Notes under the pieces: generated by a model
Told to the model about the DNA's origin: nothing
The model's database searches: none
The model's input: only the letters and a program-made list of their open reading frames with translations
Translations under genes and position numbers: made by a program
In this document: piece by piece, positions 28,341 through 37,082 of the stretch
How positions within the stretch are numbered: the stretch's first letter is position 1
Layout: the number at the start of each line of letters is the position of its first letter
Source of the DNA: Acidobacteriaceae bacterium KBS 89
GTDB taxonomy: Bacteria; Acidobacteriota; Terriglobia; Terriglobales; Acidobacteriaceae
Length of the DNA: 64,000 nt
Direction: 5' to 3'
NCBI GenBank assembly: GCA_000381605.1
Contig: KB906757.1
Coordinates: 310,001-374,000, forward strand

Positions 28341-28684
28341 TATTTCCGACAGACTCGACAAATCCTAAAGTGTGCTCGCAGTGCAGCAAGAATAACTTGA
28401 AAATGAAGTGAAACGATGGCAACCCAAATTGCACTATCCATCCAGCGAACGCCGCACCGCAGAGCTCTTTGTGCGGCGTATTCGCTCTTTTGAACGGGAG
28501 TCACAAGAGCGAATCTCGCGATTTGAGTCCTTACCCGACATCGGTCAGACATCTGGCAGACGGAGGGCTGGAGTATCCTGCCTTGTCATCACTCTAGAGG
28601 CCCGGCGTCCTGAGCGTCGGGTCTTTCATTCTGCTCACAACGTTGGGAAGTCCAGCCGCGAGCTAACGCCCGGGGGAAGATATT
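28341..28684 (+). ncRNA. Hairpin-rich region, candidate small RNA or processed 3' UTR
   Basis: 344 bases without a credible gene but with three consecutive hairpins: a perfect 9-bp stem ACGCCGCAC/GTGCGGCGT (28449-28479), directly followed by a perfect 10-bp stem ATTCGCTCTT/AAGAGCGAAT (28480-28514), and a 9-bp stem with two G-T pairs (28599-28623) followed by TTTCATT, which looks like a rightward intrinsic terminator. Lies between the small gene at 28059 and the end of the CHAT gene. Strand and function are inferred from the short T-run only. Confidence 0.35.
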
Positions 28685-31219
28685 CTAGGCCCCGGAGTAA
28701 AGCTGAAACGCGGCCCAATATAGAGGTTTTCTAAAGACCCCCTCAGAATGGATCATCGAAAGCTTTGCGATCCGAAGCGCGGTGTCCGGTTGGCTGCCCT
28801 TGGCAAGCTCGCCATAGAGATGATCCATTAGCAATGGTGTGGAGACATCGCTAACCTCCCACATGGCCCCGATGACATGGTGCGAGCCGGCACGGAGAAA
28901 TGCCCATGCCAGACCTACGAGACCCTCACCCGAATAGTTCCGTACGCCGGATCCGTTACAAGCTGATACCGTGACCAGGTCGGCGTGTAACATTTGCTTG
29001 AGTATGTCCCGCGCGTAGAGTTTGTAGATGGTAGCGTTGTCGTGATTGCTTGAAAGCACCACGGACGAATCGAGCGGCACAGTCATGTTTGCGGTGCCAT
29101 GAGCAACGAAGTGTATGTAGGAAAACTGGCCTGCATCGCTGAGCTGATACGCTCCCGGGGACGCCTGCGCGCCCGTCAAGACCACCCGATGATTGGGTGA
29201 AAAATGACCCGCAACGTTCCTGATCTCGCTAGCCGCGTTAGGGAGTTCCGCATAGTCGTCTTTTCTGTATACGGGGTCGCCCATCAAAAGAATGCGCCTG
29301 TCTGCATATCGTGGCTCCCCAGTCTGCTTCACAGACAGAAGCTGCAACGACTTCGCGTTCGTGATGGTGACGTCTTCGATCCAGTAATGTGAATCGTCCC
29401 CAGGTGTCTGCAGCGTCTCGAAGTTAAGCCCACTAAGAGCATCGTCTCCAACGATAAAAACCTTGCTGCCTTTCTTGATCAGACCCTGTGCTGGCAGGAC
29501 CAACTCGTTATAGAGACTTCGCCCGGGAGTAGCGGGCTGCGAAAGCAGGTCCTTCGACGCGAGGATCATTTTTGTTTGGAGCTGGATTAGCGGAACGATC
29601 GTCTCGCTTCCGGAGAGCTGGTAGAACTGTTGTCGCGCCGGAGTGACGACCCAGAGATAGGAGCTTTTCGGCCGCAAGGAGTAGACCAGAATCGTAGCCT
29701 GTAGCCGAGCTGCAATGGCCCGTGCATTCAACCCCGGCCTTCTCTGAAAACCGGTACTCTTAGCCTTCCCTGTAGAGATCCGCAACCCATCGGCAAGGGC
29801 TTCCGCCCGGCTCGCATCCACGACCTTCAACGCCTCATCGGGTCTGTGCTGATGGACGAGAAAGTCAGTGTAATCGACGTAGATATCGTTGGCATTCTCA
29901 AGAAACGGAAGCGTCGACTCAACATTTTTAAGCGACGACCTCTGTCGGCGAAAGGTTTCGATGGAGCGCTGAAACCACCGGGCGGCATCTTCCGGCCTGC
30001 CTATCTCCAAGTAGAGATGAGCGAGAGTGCTTTCGGTCTCCCATTGCACAGATGGAGCAGCAGCTGCATGTTCCTGGAGGCTGAGAAGTAGCTTGATTGC
30101 GGCCTGCTTATCTCCCTTTTTGTCAAAAAGAAGAGCTTCAAGCAGCTTAAGCCTAAGTCCTGTTCTGTCATACTCTCTCAACCCCACGATACTGGTTGCT
30201 TCGCGAATGTGGGCCGCTGCCGCATCTGGTTGATTCAACCGCAAAAGAAGAAACCCAAGATACACATGCGCGTCCTCGATCTCTTCTTGATTCTGAATGG
30301 ATTGAGCCAGGCCAAGCGATTGTTCATAGAACGAACGGGCAGCCTCAAGGTCTCCCAGCCGGTACTCACTCAATCCGGCGCTGTGCAACCAAATAACTTG
30401 ATCCTTGACGGAACCCAGCTCGGATGCCTTCCTCTCAGCTTCTTTTGAATTGATGAGTGATCGTTGGAAATCGCCGATCCTGTAATAGATCCAACCGAGA
30501 TTGCCGACCGCTTTTTCGAGCTGCAGGTTCGCCCCAATAGACCGCGCCAGATTAGACGCTTCGTTGGAACGTGCCAGCGCATCCTCGTAATGCTCCTCCT
30601 GTAATGCAACGACGCTGAGGTTGATAAGAGCCTCTGTCTGAAGGAACCGCTTCCCGCTTAAGCTGGCGTTTGCGAGGCCAGCCTGCAATGCTCGCTCTGC
30701 TTCGTCGAGCTTTCCTTCATTGATATAGATAACTCCCTGGGTACCCAAGACCTCCGCGCGAAGCGCACCCTCAGGACACTGCTGCTCCGCTTGCAGCACA
30801 GTCTGTTCTGCTTGATCGAGATGCCCCATTCGGGCTTGTGCAATGGAAAGGAATATCTTTCTTCTCACCTGCGATTCGATACTGGAGTGCGAAGGGAGCG
30901 GTTGTTGAAGAAGCGGCAAGGCGTCGCCGCTCTTGCCCTGATAAATCAGAACTTTTGCCAACTCAATACGGAACGAAGCCGCCCAATCTGGGCGGCTCGA
31001 TTGAAAATGTCGACTTGCTTCCTCTGCTTGTTCCCGAGCCCTGGGGAGGTCGCCGGAGACGAACTCTTTCTCGATCCCTTCATACACCGCATCAGGTGTT
31101 ATCTGAGACTCGCGTTTGCAACCACAGCAAAGTAGAAATATGAAACTTCCAATTGCTATGGAGAGGTGGACCCATTTGAGAAAGCCGACGCAGCGCTTAT
31201 AGTGCCTTCGGCGAGGCAT
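28685..31219 (-). CDS. TPR-CHAT caspase-like protease, probable lipoprotein
   Basis: 844 residues from ATG 31219 (the frame is open back to 31435). A short basic leader and hydrophobic helix end FLLCCGCKRES, so it is probably membrane- or lipid-anchored and exposed outside the cytoplasm. Residues about 45-480 are TPR-like helical repeats (YQGKSGDALPLL, INEGKLDEAERALQAGL, YYRIGDFQRSLINSKEAE, YRLGDLEAARSFYEQSL, EIGRPEDAARWF). The C-terminal third is a CHAT domain with catalytic His (IHFVAHGTAN, about residue 707) and Cys (VTVSACNGSG, about 754), then GEGLVGLAWAFLRAGSHHVIGAMWEV. Last gene of a sigma/anti-sigma operon; its start overlaps the end of the gene before it by 64 bases. CHAT proteases cut specific partner proteins; the target here is unknown. 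Confidence 0.88.
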   Translation of the reverse strand: MPRRRHYKRCVGFLKWVHLSIAIGSFIFLLCCGCKRESQITPDAVYEGIEKEFVSGDLPRAREQAEEASRHFQSSRPDWAASFRIELAKVLIYQGKSGDALPLLQQPLPSHSSIESQVRRKIFLSIAQARMGHLDQAEQTVLQAEQQCPEGALRAEVLGTQGVIYINEGKLDEAERALQAGLANASLSGKRFLQTEALINLSVVALQEEHYEDALARSNEASNLARSIGANLQLEKAVGNLGWIYYRIGDFQRSLINSKEAERKASELGSVKDQVIWLHSAGLSEYRLGDLEAARSFYEQSLGLAQSIQNQEEIEDAHVYLGFLLLRLNQPDAAAAHIREATSIVGLREYDRTGLRLKLLEALLFDKKGDKQAAIKLLLSLQEHAAAAPSVQWETESTLAHLYLEIGRPEDAARWFQRSIETFRRQRSSLKNVESTLPFLENANDIYVDYTDFLVHQHRPDEALKVVDASRAEALADGLRISTGKAKSTGFQRRPGLNARAIAARLQATILVYSLRPKSSYLWVVTPARQQFYQLSGSETIVPLIQLQTKMILASKDLLSQPATPGRSLYNELVLPAQGLIKKGSKVFIVGDDALSGLNFETLQTPGDDSHYWIEDVTITNAKSLQLLSVKQTGEPRYADRRILLMGDPVYRKDDYAELPNAASEIRNVAGHFSPNHRVVLTGAQASPGAYQLSDAGQFSYIHFVAHGTANMTVPLDSSVVLSSNHDNATIYKLYARDILKQMLHADLVTVSACNGSGVRNYSGEGLVGLAWAFLRAGSHHVIGAMWEVSDVSTPLLMDHLYGELAKGSQPDTALRIAKLSMIHSEGVFRKPLYWAAFQLYSGA

Positions 31220-31983
31220 CCCATCTCGATCCGCATCATAGTAAGCCGGTAGGAATTTGGAGCCACAATGAGTTCGCCAAAGAAGATATTGCCGAAGCCA
31301 GGGACATGCAGCACGTGACCAAAGGACGTTCCAGGCTTTGCTCCCTGGAGCTCTTCCACCAGCGAACATAGGACGTATCCCTTTTTCTTGCGACTTTCCG
31401 GCGACTTCATCGAAGCGTGCCGCCCTGCGAGCCATTCGGGAGCGCCTTTCGTTTCAGTAATCTTCTTATAGTGTGAGCTTACCTTATTATTGAAGACCTT
31501 CTCCTCCATAAGGTGCTTTTCAGGGAATTCACTCGTCGATTCTGACGTGAGCAAATCAATGTCCAGGATCGGATTAATACTCTCTCCGTTGACGCGCAGG
31601 TTCACAAATTTCGAACCGATTATGGAGATCCTTGGATGATCGCCTTCCTGGGGATATTCGACATGGAGCTTAGATACGATCCGGTCTGCGGTTACAACCT
31701 CGAGCACGTTCAGGTGCTCAACCACGGAGGTGACGAGCGTTGTCCACGTGTCGGTCTTCTTGTTCACAACGCCAGTTGTGTGCGAGTAGGCTGGCCCGGA
31801 CGTAACAGTAACGGAATTGTCCAGTCTGTATGACTCGATCCGCGATTCAGCATGCCCGCCCGCCTGCGCCAGCGATGTCGATGCCTGGGTGTGAATAATA
31901 TTTTCGATGGGGTGGGTAATATGGCCGCCTAACGGGCTGGCGTCCGCATGATAGTGGAACACTCTCTTTGTGCTGGCTTTCAT
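31156..31983 (-). CDS. Unknown 275-residue protein in sigma-CHAT operon
   Basis: 275 residues from ATG 31983, just 23 bases after the anti-sigma stop and overlapping the CHAT gene by 64 bases, so it is almost certainly co-translated with it. It starts VFHYHADASPLGGHI with no signal peptide, and is rich in beta-strand-like stretches (YRLDNSVTVTSGPAYSHT, VVEHLNVLEVVTADRIVSKL, FVNLRVNGESINPILDID, HVPGFGNIFFGELIVAP). The end reads LTMMRIEMGCLAEGTISAAS. I do not recognise the family. Its place between the anti-sigma factor and a CHAT protease makes it a candidate substrate, regulator or effector of that protease; this is inference from gene order alone. Confidence 0.7.
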   Translation of the reverse strand: MKASTKRVFHYHADASPLGGHITHPIENIIHTQASTSLAQAGGHAESRIESYRLDNSVTVTSGPAYSHTTGVVNKKTDTWTTLVTSVVEHLNVLEVVTADRIVSKLHVEYPQEGDHPRISIIGSKFVNLRVNGESINPILDIDLLTSESTSEFPEKHLMEEKVFNNKVSSHYKKITETKGAPEWLAGRHASMKSPESRKKKGYVLCSLVEELQGAKPGTSFGHVLHVPGFGNIFFGELIVAPNSYRLTMMRIEMGCLAEGTISAASAFSNGSTSP

Positions 31984-32006
31984 CGATCTTTCTCTCCATA
32001 TCTCAA

Positions 32007-32699
32007 CTATTTTTGAAGTTTGACACGAAACTTATACCTGGCAAGGTCTTCCAGCGTACCATTTGGACCGGCAACGGCGGATGAACCCTGGATGAGAAAA
32101 GTATTCAATCCTTCTTTGACCTTATCGGTTGGCATGTTGATTAGCAGCGCGTCGCGCGCCTGTTCGGGTGAAATCGTAGTTTGCCAGAGCAGCGCCCCAT
32201 CGGTCGCCCGTAACGAGCAAAGATAGCTTGAAAAGCCGCCGTTTGTAGGGACGTCGACCGAGATCACGAAAGAGCCATGCTCGGGTGCGACGACCTCAGG
32301 GACCGAGTCGCCGCGGGCCCCGGCATTTGCCAAAACAAGGGGATTCAGAAAGGCGGGAGCCTGCGCCCGAGCAATTTCGAGCTTCATGTGAGGCTCAAGG
32401 ATAAATGTTTGAAAAGCCAGCAAAAGCAGACAGGCGGCCAACGCCGGAGAGAGGATCCATGGATTAGTGAACCAGGAAGTCCATCTTGGCGTCCTTTCCT
32501 CGCTTTTCGCAGCCACTTTTCTTGGGATCCCTAGCTCCGTTCGGGCACCGTCAATGAATATGCCACCAGTCTTCACATCCATTGCGCATTCCGAACACTC
32601 GAAAAGGTGCTCCTCGAAGCTGTCCAAGGACGCGCCGTTGAGCTCTCCCAACAGATATCGTTCGACTGCCATTTCCTGGAGTGCATCCTGATGATTCAT
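32007..32699 (-). CDS. Anti-sigma factor with zinc-finger domain
   Basis: 230 residues. N-terminal zinc-binding anti-sigma domain: RYLLGELNGASLDSFEEHLFECSEC gives the H-x3-C-x2-C pattern (His31, Cys35, Cys38). A single transmembrane helix follows at about 82-101 (LSPALAACLLLLAFQTFIL), then an extracytoplasmic beta-rich domain (HGSFVISVDVPTNGGFSSYL, ARYKFRVKLQK). Directly downstream (72 bases) of the ECF sigma gene, the usual arrangement for a membrane-tethered anti-sigma factor that releases sigma on a signal. The extracytoplasmic domain would be the sensor. Confidence 0.85.
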   Translation of the reverse strand: MNHQDALQEMAVERYLLGELNGASLDSFEEHLFECSECAMDVKTGGIFIDGARTELGIPRKVAAKSEERTPRWTSWFTNPWILSPALAACLLLLAFQTFILEPHMKLEIARAQAPAFLNPLVLANAGARGDSVPEVVAPEHGSFVISVDVPTNGGFSSYLCSLRATDGALLWQTTISPEQARDALLINMPTDKVKEGLNTFLIQGSSAVAGPNGTLEDLARYKFRVKLQK

Positions 32700-32770
32700 A
32701 ACGAAGATCCTTTAGCTTCTAAATAGTGCGCGGCAGGCGACAAACGTTTCACATTGCTTGCATGACACAT

Positions 32771-33358
32771 TTAGTCAAGCGCCCAACGGGATTTTTTCGA
32801 GTCCACCCGCTTGGTATATATCGCACGAAAGGAACCCTTTGCGCGGTGGAGAAGCACCCTCAGATAGTCCCTATCAATTCCAAACTCAGCGCATATCTCA
32901 TCTTTGTCACGTTCCTCCAGAAAAACTGCCCTCAAAAGGCTTCGATCCCGGTCATTGAGGTCATCCAGAACGTTTCGAACAAGATCGCGAGTGTCATGAG
33001 AGATGACCATACTCAAAGCGTTAGGTCTGGTCTCGACCAAGCGGCCGGCGGTCTCATCCTCGAGCACTTCGACGCGGCCGGAACTACGGTACTGCTCCAT
33101 CAGAACGTTGTTGCAGATCGAGTTTACGAGGGGACCCAGCCGCTCGGCATTACGAAGACCGCCTTCGCTTCGTATCAGCGAAAGAGCGCGCGAAAACGTC
33201 TCCTGCTTAACATCCTCAATCTGGTCAAGCCTGCGCAGCCGTGAACGCAACTTCAACAGGATGAGTTCACTGAAATAGGTAGTGAAATGCTGCTCAGTAG
33301 GTGGATCTCCTGCACGAAGTTTGCTCACATAGGAGGCATCAAATGTCACGAAATTCAC
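32771..33358 (-). CDS. ECF RNA polymerase sigma factor
   Basis: 195 residues from GTG 33358, seven bases after GGAGG (plus CCTCC at 33366-33370). Region 2: HFTTYFSELILLKLRSRLRR, DQIEDVKQETFSRALSLI (the ED-hUQETF core), region 4: LNDRDRSLLRAVFLEERDKDEICAEFGI, followed by DYLRVLLHRAKGSFRAIY. First gene of the sigma/anti-sigma/unknown/CHAT operon, so it probably autoregulates this set. An open frame runs upstream to 33574 but lacks similarity and a ribosome site. Confidence 0.9.
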   Translation of the reverse strand: MNFVTFDASYVSKLRAGDPPTEQHFTTYFSELILLKLRSRLRRLDQIEDVKQETFSRALSLIRSEGGLRNAERLGPLVNSICNNVLMEQYRSSGRVEVLEDETAGRLVETRPNALSMVISHDTRDLVRNVLDDLNDRDRSLLRAVFLEERDKDEICAEFGIDRDYLRVLLHRAKGSFRAIYTKRVDSKKSRWALD

Positions 33359-33564
33359 CGAACATCCTCCAGGCCCTGTAGTCAAAAGTTTACATGGCAA
33401 AGGGCACTTCGGCCCGGGTGATGTTTCCCAACCTGAGGCAACAACATCCTTTCCATGGCTTCGTGGTCGAATGATCGGCTCAACCAACTCAAAATTCTTG
33501 AAACGATCCCGCCGCCCGCGCCACCATCCCATTGAAGTTGATCTCAGTGACACAAGGACCCCCG

Positions 33565-33768
33565 ATGCGCGCAAATATCATCGCCTGTCTGCCGTCTCTA
33601 GGGTTCTTCGGCCGCCTTCCCGCGCTGGATTTGAAAAGCAAAATTCCTACGCAGGAAGACCTCAACATAGAAGTTGAAGTGGCTGCAAATGCTGAGGTTG
33701 AACGGCTTGATGCATATCAGGTGGTGGTGCTGCTTTCTATAGGAGCGGCCATCCTCTCTCTATTTTGA
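33565..33768 (+). CDS. Small hypothetical membrane protein
   Basis: 67 residues from ATG 33565 with AAGGAC a few bases upstream. N-terminal hydrophobic patch ([17 protein letters not shown]), an acidic middle ([19 protein letters not shown]) and a C-terminal transmembrane helix ([17 protein letters not shown]) at the very end, as in a tail-anchored protein. No family recognised. Divergent from the sigma operon and 74 bases before the cold-shock gene; could be a stress-induced small membrane protein. Existence is plausible, not proven. Confidence 0.45.
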   Translation: MRANIIACLPSLGFFGRLPALDLKSKIPTQEDLNIEVEVAANAEVERLDAYQVVVLLSIGAAILSLF

Positions 33769-33842
33769 AGACATCGGTTGCCTGCACGATTTGCGAGCAA
33801 CTGCCTCATTTCCGACGGAACTCCGCAAAAAAGGTGAACTCG

Positions 33843-34082
33843 ATGGGACAATTCAAGGGCACGGTCAAGTGGTTTAACAACGTCAAGGGCTACGGCTTCC
33901 TTGGGCGCGACGACGGCAATGATGTGTTCGTACATTTCAGCTCGATTCAAAAAGATGGCTACAAGAGCTTAAAAGAGGGTGAGGAAGTCCTCTTCGATAT
34001 CGTTCAAGGTGATAAAGGCCCTCAGGCTGATCGGGTTATTCGGCGGGCCGCGTCAACTGCCTCGCAGGGCTTTTCGACCTAA
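33843..34082 (+). CDS. Cold-shock-domain protein (CspA family)
   Basis: 79 residues from ATG 33843, preceded by AAGGTGA. Single cold-shock OB fold: [20 protein letters not shown] includes RNP1 (KGYGFL) and DVFVHFSSI is RNP2. Binds single-stranded RNA/DNA as an RNA chaperone. The C-terminal extension [11 protein letters not shown] is slightly longer than CspA. A longer frame upstream to 33765 has no similarity. Which member (cold-induced or constitutive) cannot be told. Confidence 0.93.
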   Translation: MGQFKGTVKWFNNVKGYGFLGRDDGNDVFVHFSSIQKDGYKSLKEGEEVLFDIVQGDKGPQADRVIRRAASTASQGFST

Positions 34083-34237
34083 ACGTCAAAGCGGCCCTCT
34101 AAGTTCTCTAACGCAGTGTGACCGCCTTCCGCCACAACACACCGGCTTTGCGAGCCAACGTCCGCGTTGATCCTTGATCGCTTGGGGCTCTCTCCGCCTT
34201 TCTCATAAACCTCATTTTGAAGTTATGGAGAAATCAG

Positions 34238-34414
34238 ATGTCTGACACCATCATCGCTCTTATCATCCCGATCTCCGTCATCGCCATCTTCTTAGGATGG
34301 GTTCCTTTTTTGAACCTTATCTGTCCGCCATGCGGGCGCACCCTGGAACTACGGCGGCTGGAGAAGCTGGAACCAAAACGGCATCTTGCTGGCGTGCGGT
34401 TCGAGGGACTTTGA
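34238..34414 (+). CDS. Small hypothetical membrane protein
   Basis: 58 residues from ATG 34238 with GGAG upstream. One transmembrane helix near the N-terminus (IIALIIPISVIAIFLGWVPF), then a Cys pair ICPPCG and a basic tail (RRLEKLEPKRH). CxxC next to a membrane helix could bind metal or be redox-active, but no family is recognised. Confidence 0.45.
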   Translation: MSDTIIALIIPISVIAIFLGWVPFLNLICPPCGRTLELRRLEKLEPKRHLAGVRFEGL

Positions 34415-34457
34415 TTTTGCCGCCCTCGAAGTGCCGTTCTTTTTGCTTAGGAATGAA

Positions 34458-36929
34458 TTACTCATAACGGAGAGCGATGGATGGTTCGATCTTTGTTGCG
34501 CGGCGGGCGGGAAGGTAGCATGCAGCAATTGCGATGCATGCTACGACAAGCGCGGCCAGCGCATAGATGGAAGGGTCGTAAGGTTGCATGCCGAACAACA
34601 AACTACGAAGGATTCGCGCGAACACTATCCCTGCGATGATGCCGATGCCTATACCGACAGCCACGAGAAGCAAGCCTTCGGACATGATCATCCTGAGTAC
34701 GCCGTTTCGGTCCGCTCCCAGGGCCATCCGAATCCCTATCTCACGTGTTCGTTGGACGACATTGAAGGTGAGCGCTCCATAGATCCCGATGCAAGCTAAA
34801 AGGATTCCAAGGCCCCCGAAGATACTGAGCAGGACAGAGCTGAATCGGCGCTGGCTCACGGTGTCGTCGAGAATATCCTGCATCCGAAGAACATCGTAGA
34901 CGGGGAGACCCCTATCAACCGTCCAGATTTGTTGCTTGATCGCTGCGGTAAGTGAGTCGGGATCGATACTCGAGCGCACCGAAAGTGTCAGGTTGGTGAA
35001 ATCGGACATGGGACGGGTGATCTCCGGTCGCGGCTGCTCTTCGAGAGAGAGTTGACGCGCATTTCCCTGCACCCCGATCACCGTGTAGCGAATCGGTGGC
35101 ACTCCCGGGTTTGCGGAGGCAACGTTTGAGATGTGTTTGCCGAGTGGATCCTGGCCCGGCCAGAGCTTAGCGGCCAATGCCTGATTGACGACGATGACCG
35201 GTTGATTTTGCTGTAGCTCTTCATTGCTGAACGTTCTGCCGGACACCAGCGGAATACCCAGTGTCGCAAAGTAATCCGGAGACGTGATGCCCCGCATGTC
35301 AGCGGTCGGTTCGCTCCCACGCACCGGAACTGGCCAACCCTCCACCGCAAATTTCATCAATCGGATTCGCGTCATGGGCAAACCGTCGGAGAAGCTGGCT
35401 GTTTTGACTCCGGGAAGGCTGGTGACGCGATCAAGAACAGCCCTGCAAAATGTCGCCGAAGAATCTTTGGACGGATAGCGTGCGGGTGGAAGGCTGAACT
35501 GCATCGTTAGGACATGATCCGGACGAAATCCCGGGTCGACCGCCATAACGTGGCGCAGGCTGCTCATCAGGAAGCCAGCGGCGATCAGGAGCACCGTTGC
35601 AAGGCTCACTTCCAGGACAACGAGCCTTGAGATCAGACGCTGCGCATTGCGGTGCCCTGCCTCACCAGTCTGTTTGATAACTGAGTTTGCGTCTGTGCGG
35701 GAGACGCGAATGGCTGGAATGATGCCGAAGAACGCGGCCGAAAGGAAGCTCGCCAGCATCGTGAAGACCAACACGGGAATGCCGAGGTGAATACTTTCCG
35801 GCCTGAGAATTCCAGCTGGCTTCAGTGCCGGGATTGCCTTAATCCCCATATACGCGACCAGCAGCGCAAGAACGCCGCCAATCAGACTCAAGACCGCAGC
35901 CTCAACAAGAAACTGTGCAATGAGGTCTCCGCGGTTGGCGCCCAGGGCTCGTCGAATGCCAAGTTCGCGCTGACGATGGGTGGCATGGCTGAGGACGAGG
36001 TTGCTGAGGTTCGCACACGAGATCAGCAGAACCAGACCCACAGCCGAGAACAGAACGAAAAGATTGCGGCGCAGTTGCCGACCAACGTCTTCGAGATAAA
36101 TGGGAAAGACCTTGACGCCAAAGCCTGCGTTCAAGACCGCGTCCTGGCCCTGAAGGTTGCGGGCGATTCCGTCCATCTCGACCCGCGCCTGCTGAAGAGA
36201 AGCGCCGTCAGCTAGCCGTGCGAAAACGAGCATCTTACGGCGATTGAAGTCCTCGAGGTTGCCTTGTGCGGTAACGTCATAGGGGATCCAGACAGCCGGC
36301 TTGCGCTGGTCCGAACCCTCTCGAGTCGATGGCAGATAAAAGTTTGCCGGAAGAACACCAACAACTGTGTACACCGAATCGTTCAGGGTCATCGTTTGGC
36401 CAATTACGCTGCGGCTACCTCCGAAGTGGGACCGCCAATACGAGTCGCTCAGGACCGCGATGTGCGAATTCCCTGGGTCCGACGCCATTGACTCAAAGGT
36501 CGTTCCCAAAGCGGCGTTTGCCGAAAATACCTGAAAGAAGTTCGGTGTAACGCGTCCACCATCGATGCGTTCAGGCTCGCCGGCGCTGATGCGGTTCAGA
36601 TTGACGCTCTCAAAGCCGGCAATATCCTCAAACGACTTTGCCTGTTTCGCCCACTCGACAAAATTTGCATGAGCGACCGGCACCCGTTCTCCAATCGATG
36701 CCCCGAGCGATGGGTTCTTCTCCCAAAGGACCACTAGTCGGTTCGGATCGCCATAGGGGAGTTGCCGCAACAGGACAGCGTCGATCACGCTGAAGACCGC
36801 GGTATTCGCACCGATTCCAAGCGCCAGAATAGCGATGACCAAGGCTGAATATCCAAGAGCATTGCCCAGGACGCGAAATGCAAGTTTGAGGTGCTGCGCG
36901 AGAAGGCGGACACGGACAGTGTCGGACAT
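34458..36929 (-). CDS. ADOP-type FtsX/MacB-like permease
   Basis: 823 residues from ATG 36929. Two FtsX-type halves, each with a MacB-like periplasmic domain: first half LGYSALVIAILALGIGANTAVFSVIDAVLLRQLPY, periplasmic core, then LLISCANLSNLVL and RELGIRRALGANRGDLIAQFL; second half with VLEVSLATVLLIAAGFLMSSL and REIGIRMALGADRNGVLRMI. This duplicated permease without an ATPase of its own is the 'acidobacterial duplicated orphan permease' type (TIGR03434-like). The N-terminal PadR-like part of some ADOPs is absent. Probably involved in export or envelope stress; the ATPase partner is not adjacent. Confidence 0.88.
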   Translation of the reverse strand: MSDTVRVRLLAQHLKLAFRVLGNALGYSALVIAILALGIGANTAVFSVIDAVLLRQLPYGDPNRLVVLWEKNPSLGASIGERVPVAHANFVEWAKQAKSFEDIAGFESVNLNRISAGEPERIDGGRVTPNFFQVFSANAALGTTFESMASDPGNSHIAVLSDSYWRSHFGGSRSVIGQTMTLNDSVYTVVGVLPANFYLPSTREGSDQRKPAVWIPYDVTAQGNLEDFNRRKMLVFARLADGASLQQARVEMDGIARNLQGQDAVLNAGFGVKVFPIYLEDVGRQLRRNLFVLFSAVGLVLLISCANLSNLVLSHATHRQRELGIRRALGANRGDLIAQFLVEAAVLSLIGGVLALLVAYMGIKAIPALKPAGILRPESIHLGIPVLVFTMLASFLSAAFFGIIPAIRVSRTDANSVIKQTGEAGHRNAQRLISRLVVLEVSLATVLLIAAGFLMSSLRHVMAVDPGFRPDHVLTMQFSLPPARYPSKDSSATFCRAVLDRVTSLPGVKTASFSDGLPMTRIRLMKFAVEGWPVPVRGSEPTADMRGITSPDYFATLGIPLVSGRTFSNEELQQNQPVIVVNQALAAKLWPGQDPLGKHISNVASANPGVPPIRYTVIGVQGNARQLSLEEQPRPEITRPMSDFTNLTLSVRSSIDPDSLTAAIKQQIWTVDRGLPVYDVLRMQDILDDTVSQRRFSSVLLSIFGGLGILLACIGIYGALTFNVVQRTREIGIRMALGADRNGVLRMIMSEGLLLVAVGIGIGIIAGIVFARILRSLLFGMQPYDPSIYALAALVVACIAIAACYLPARRATKIEPSIALRYE

Positions 36930-37082
36930 GGAACCTGCTTTCAGGGTAAGGTTTGGCCAGCACGGTTTGGTTAAACATTGTGAATTATAGACGGCTGATG
37001 GGACTATTGAGCCGCACTCTCTGGACCTGAGGGTCGCGTCCTACGTTGATGGGAACAGGCAGGGGGATGCAATAATGCGGGG

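Noticed and set aside
28408..28734. 108-codon rightward frame over the hairpin region
   Set aside because: Covers perfect hairpins, has no ribosome site and basic, low-information composition; RNA structure explains the region better.
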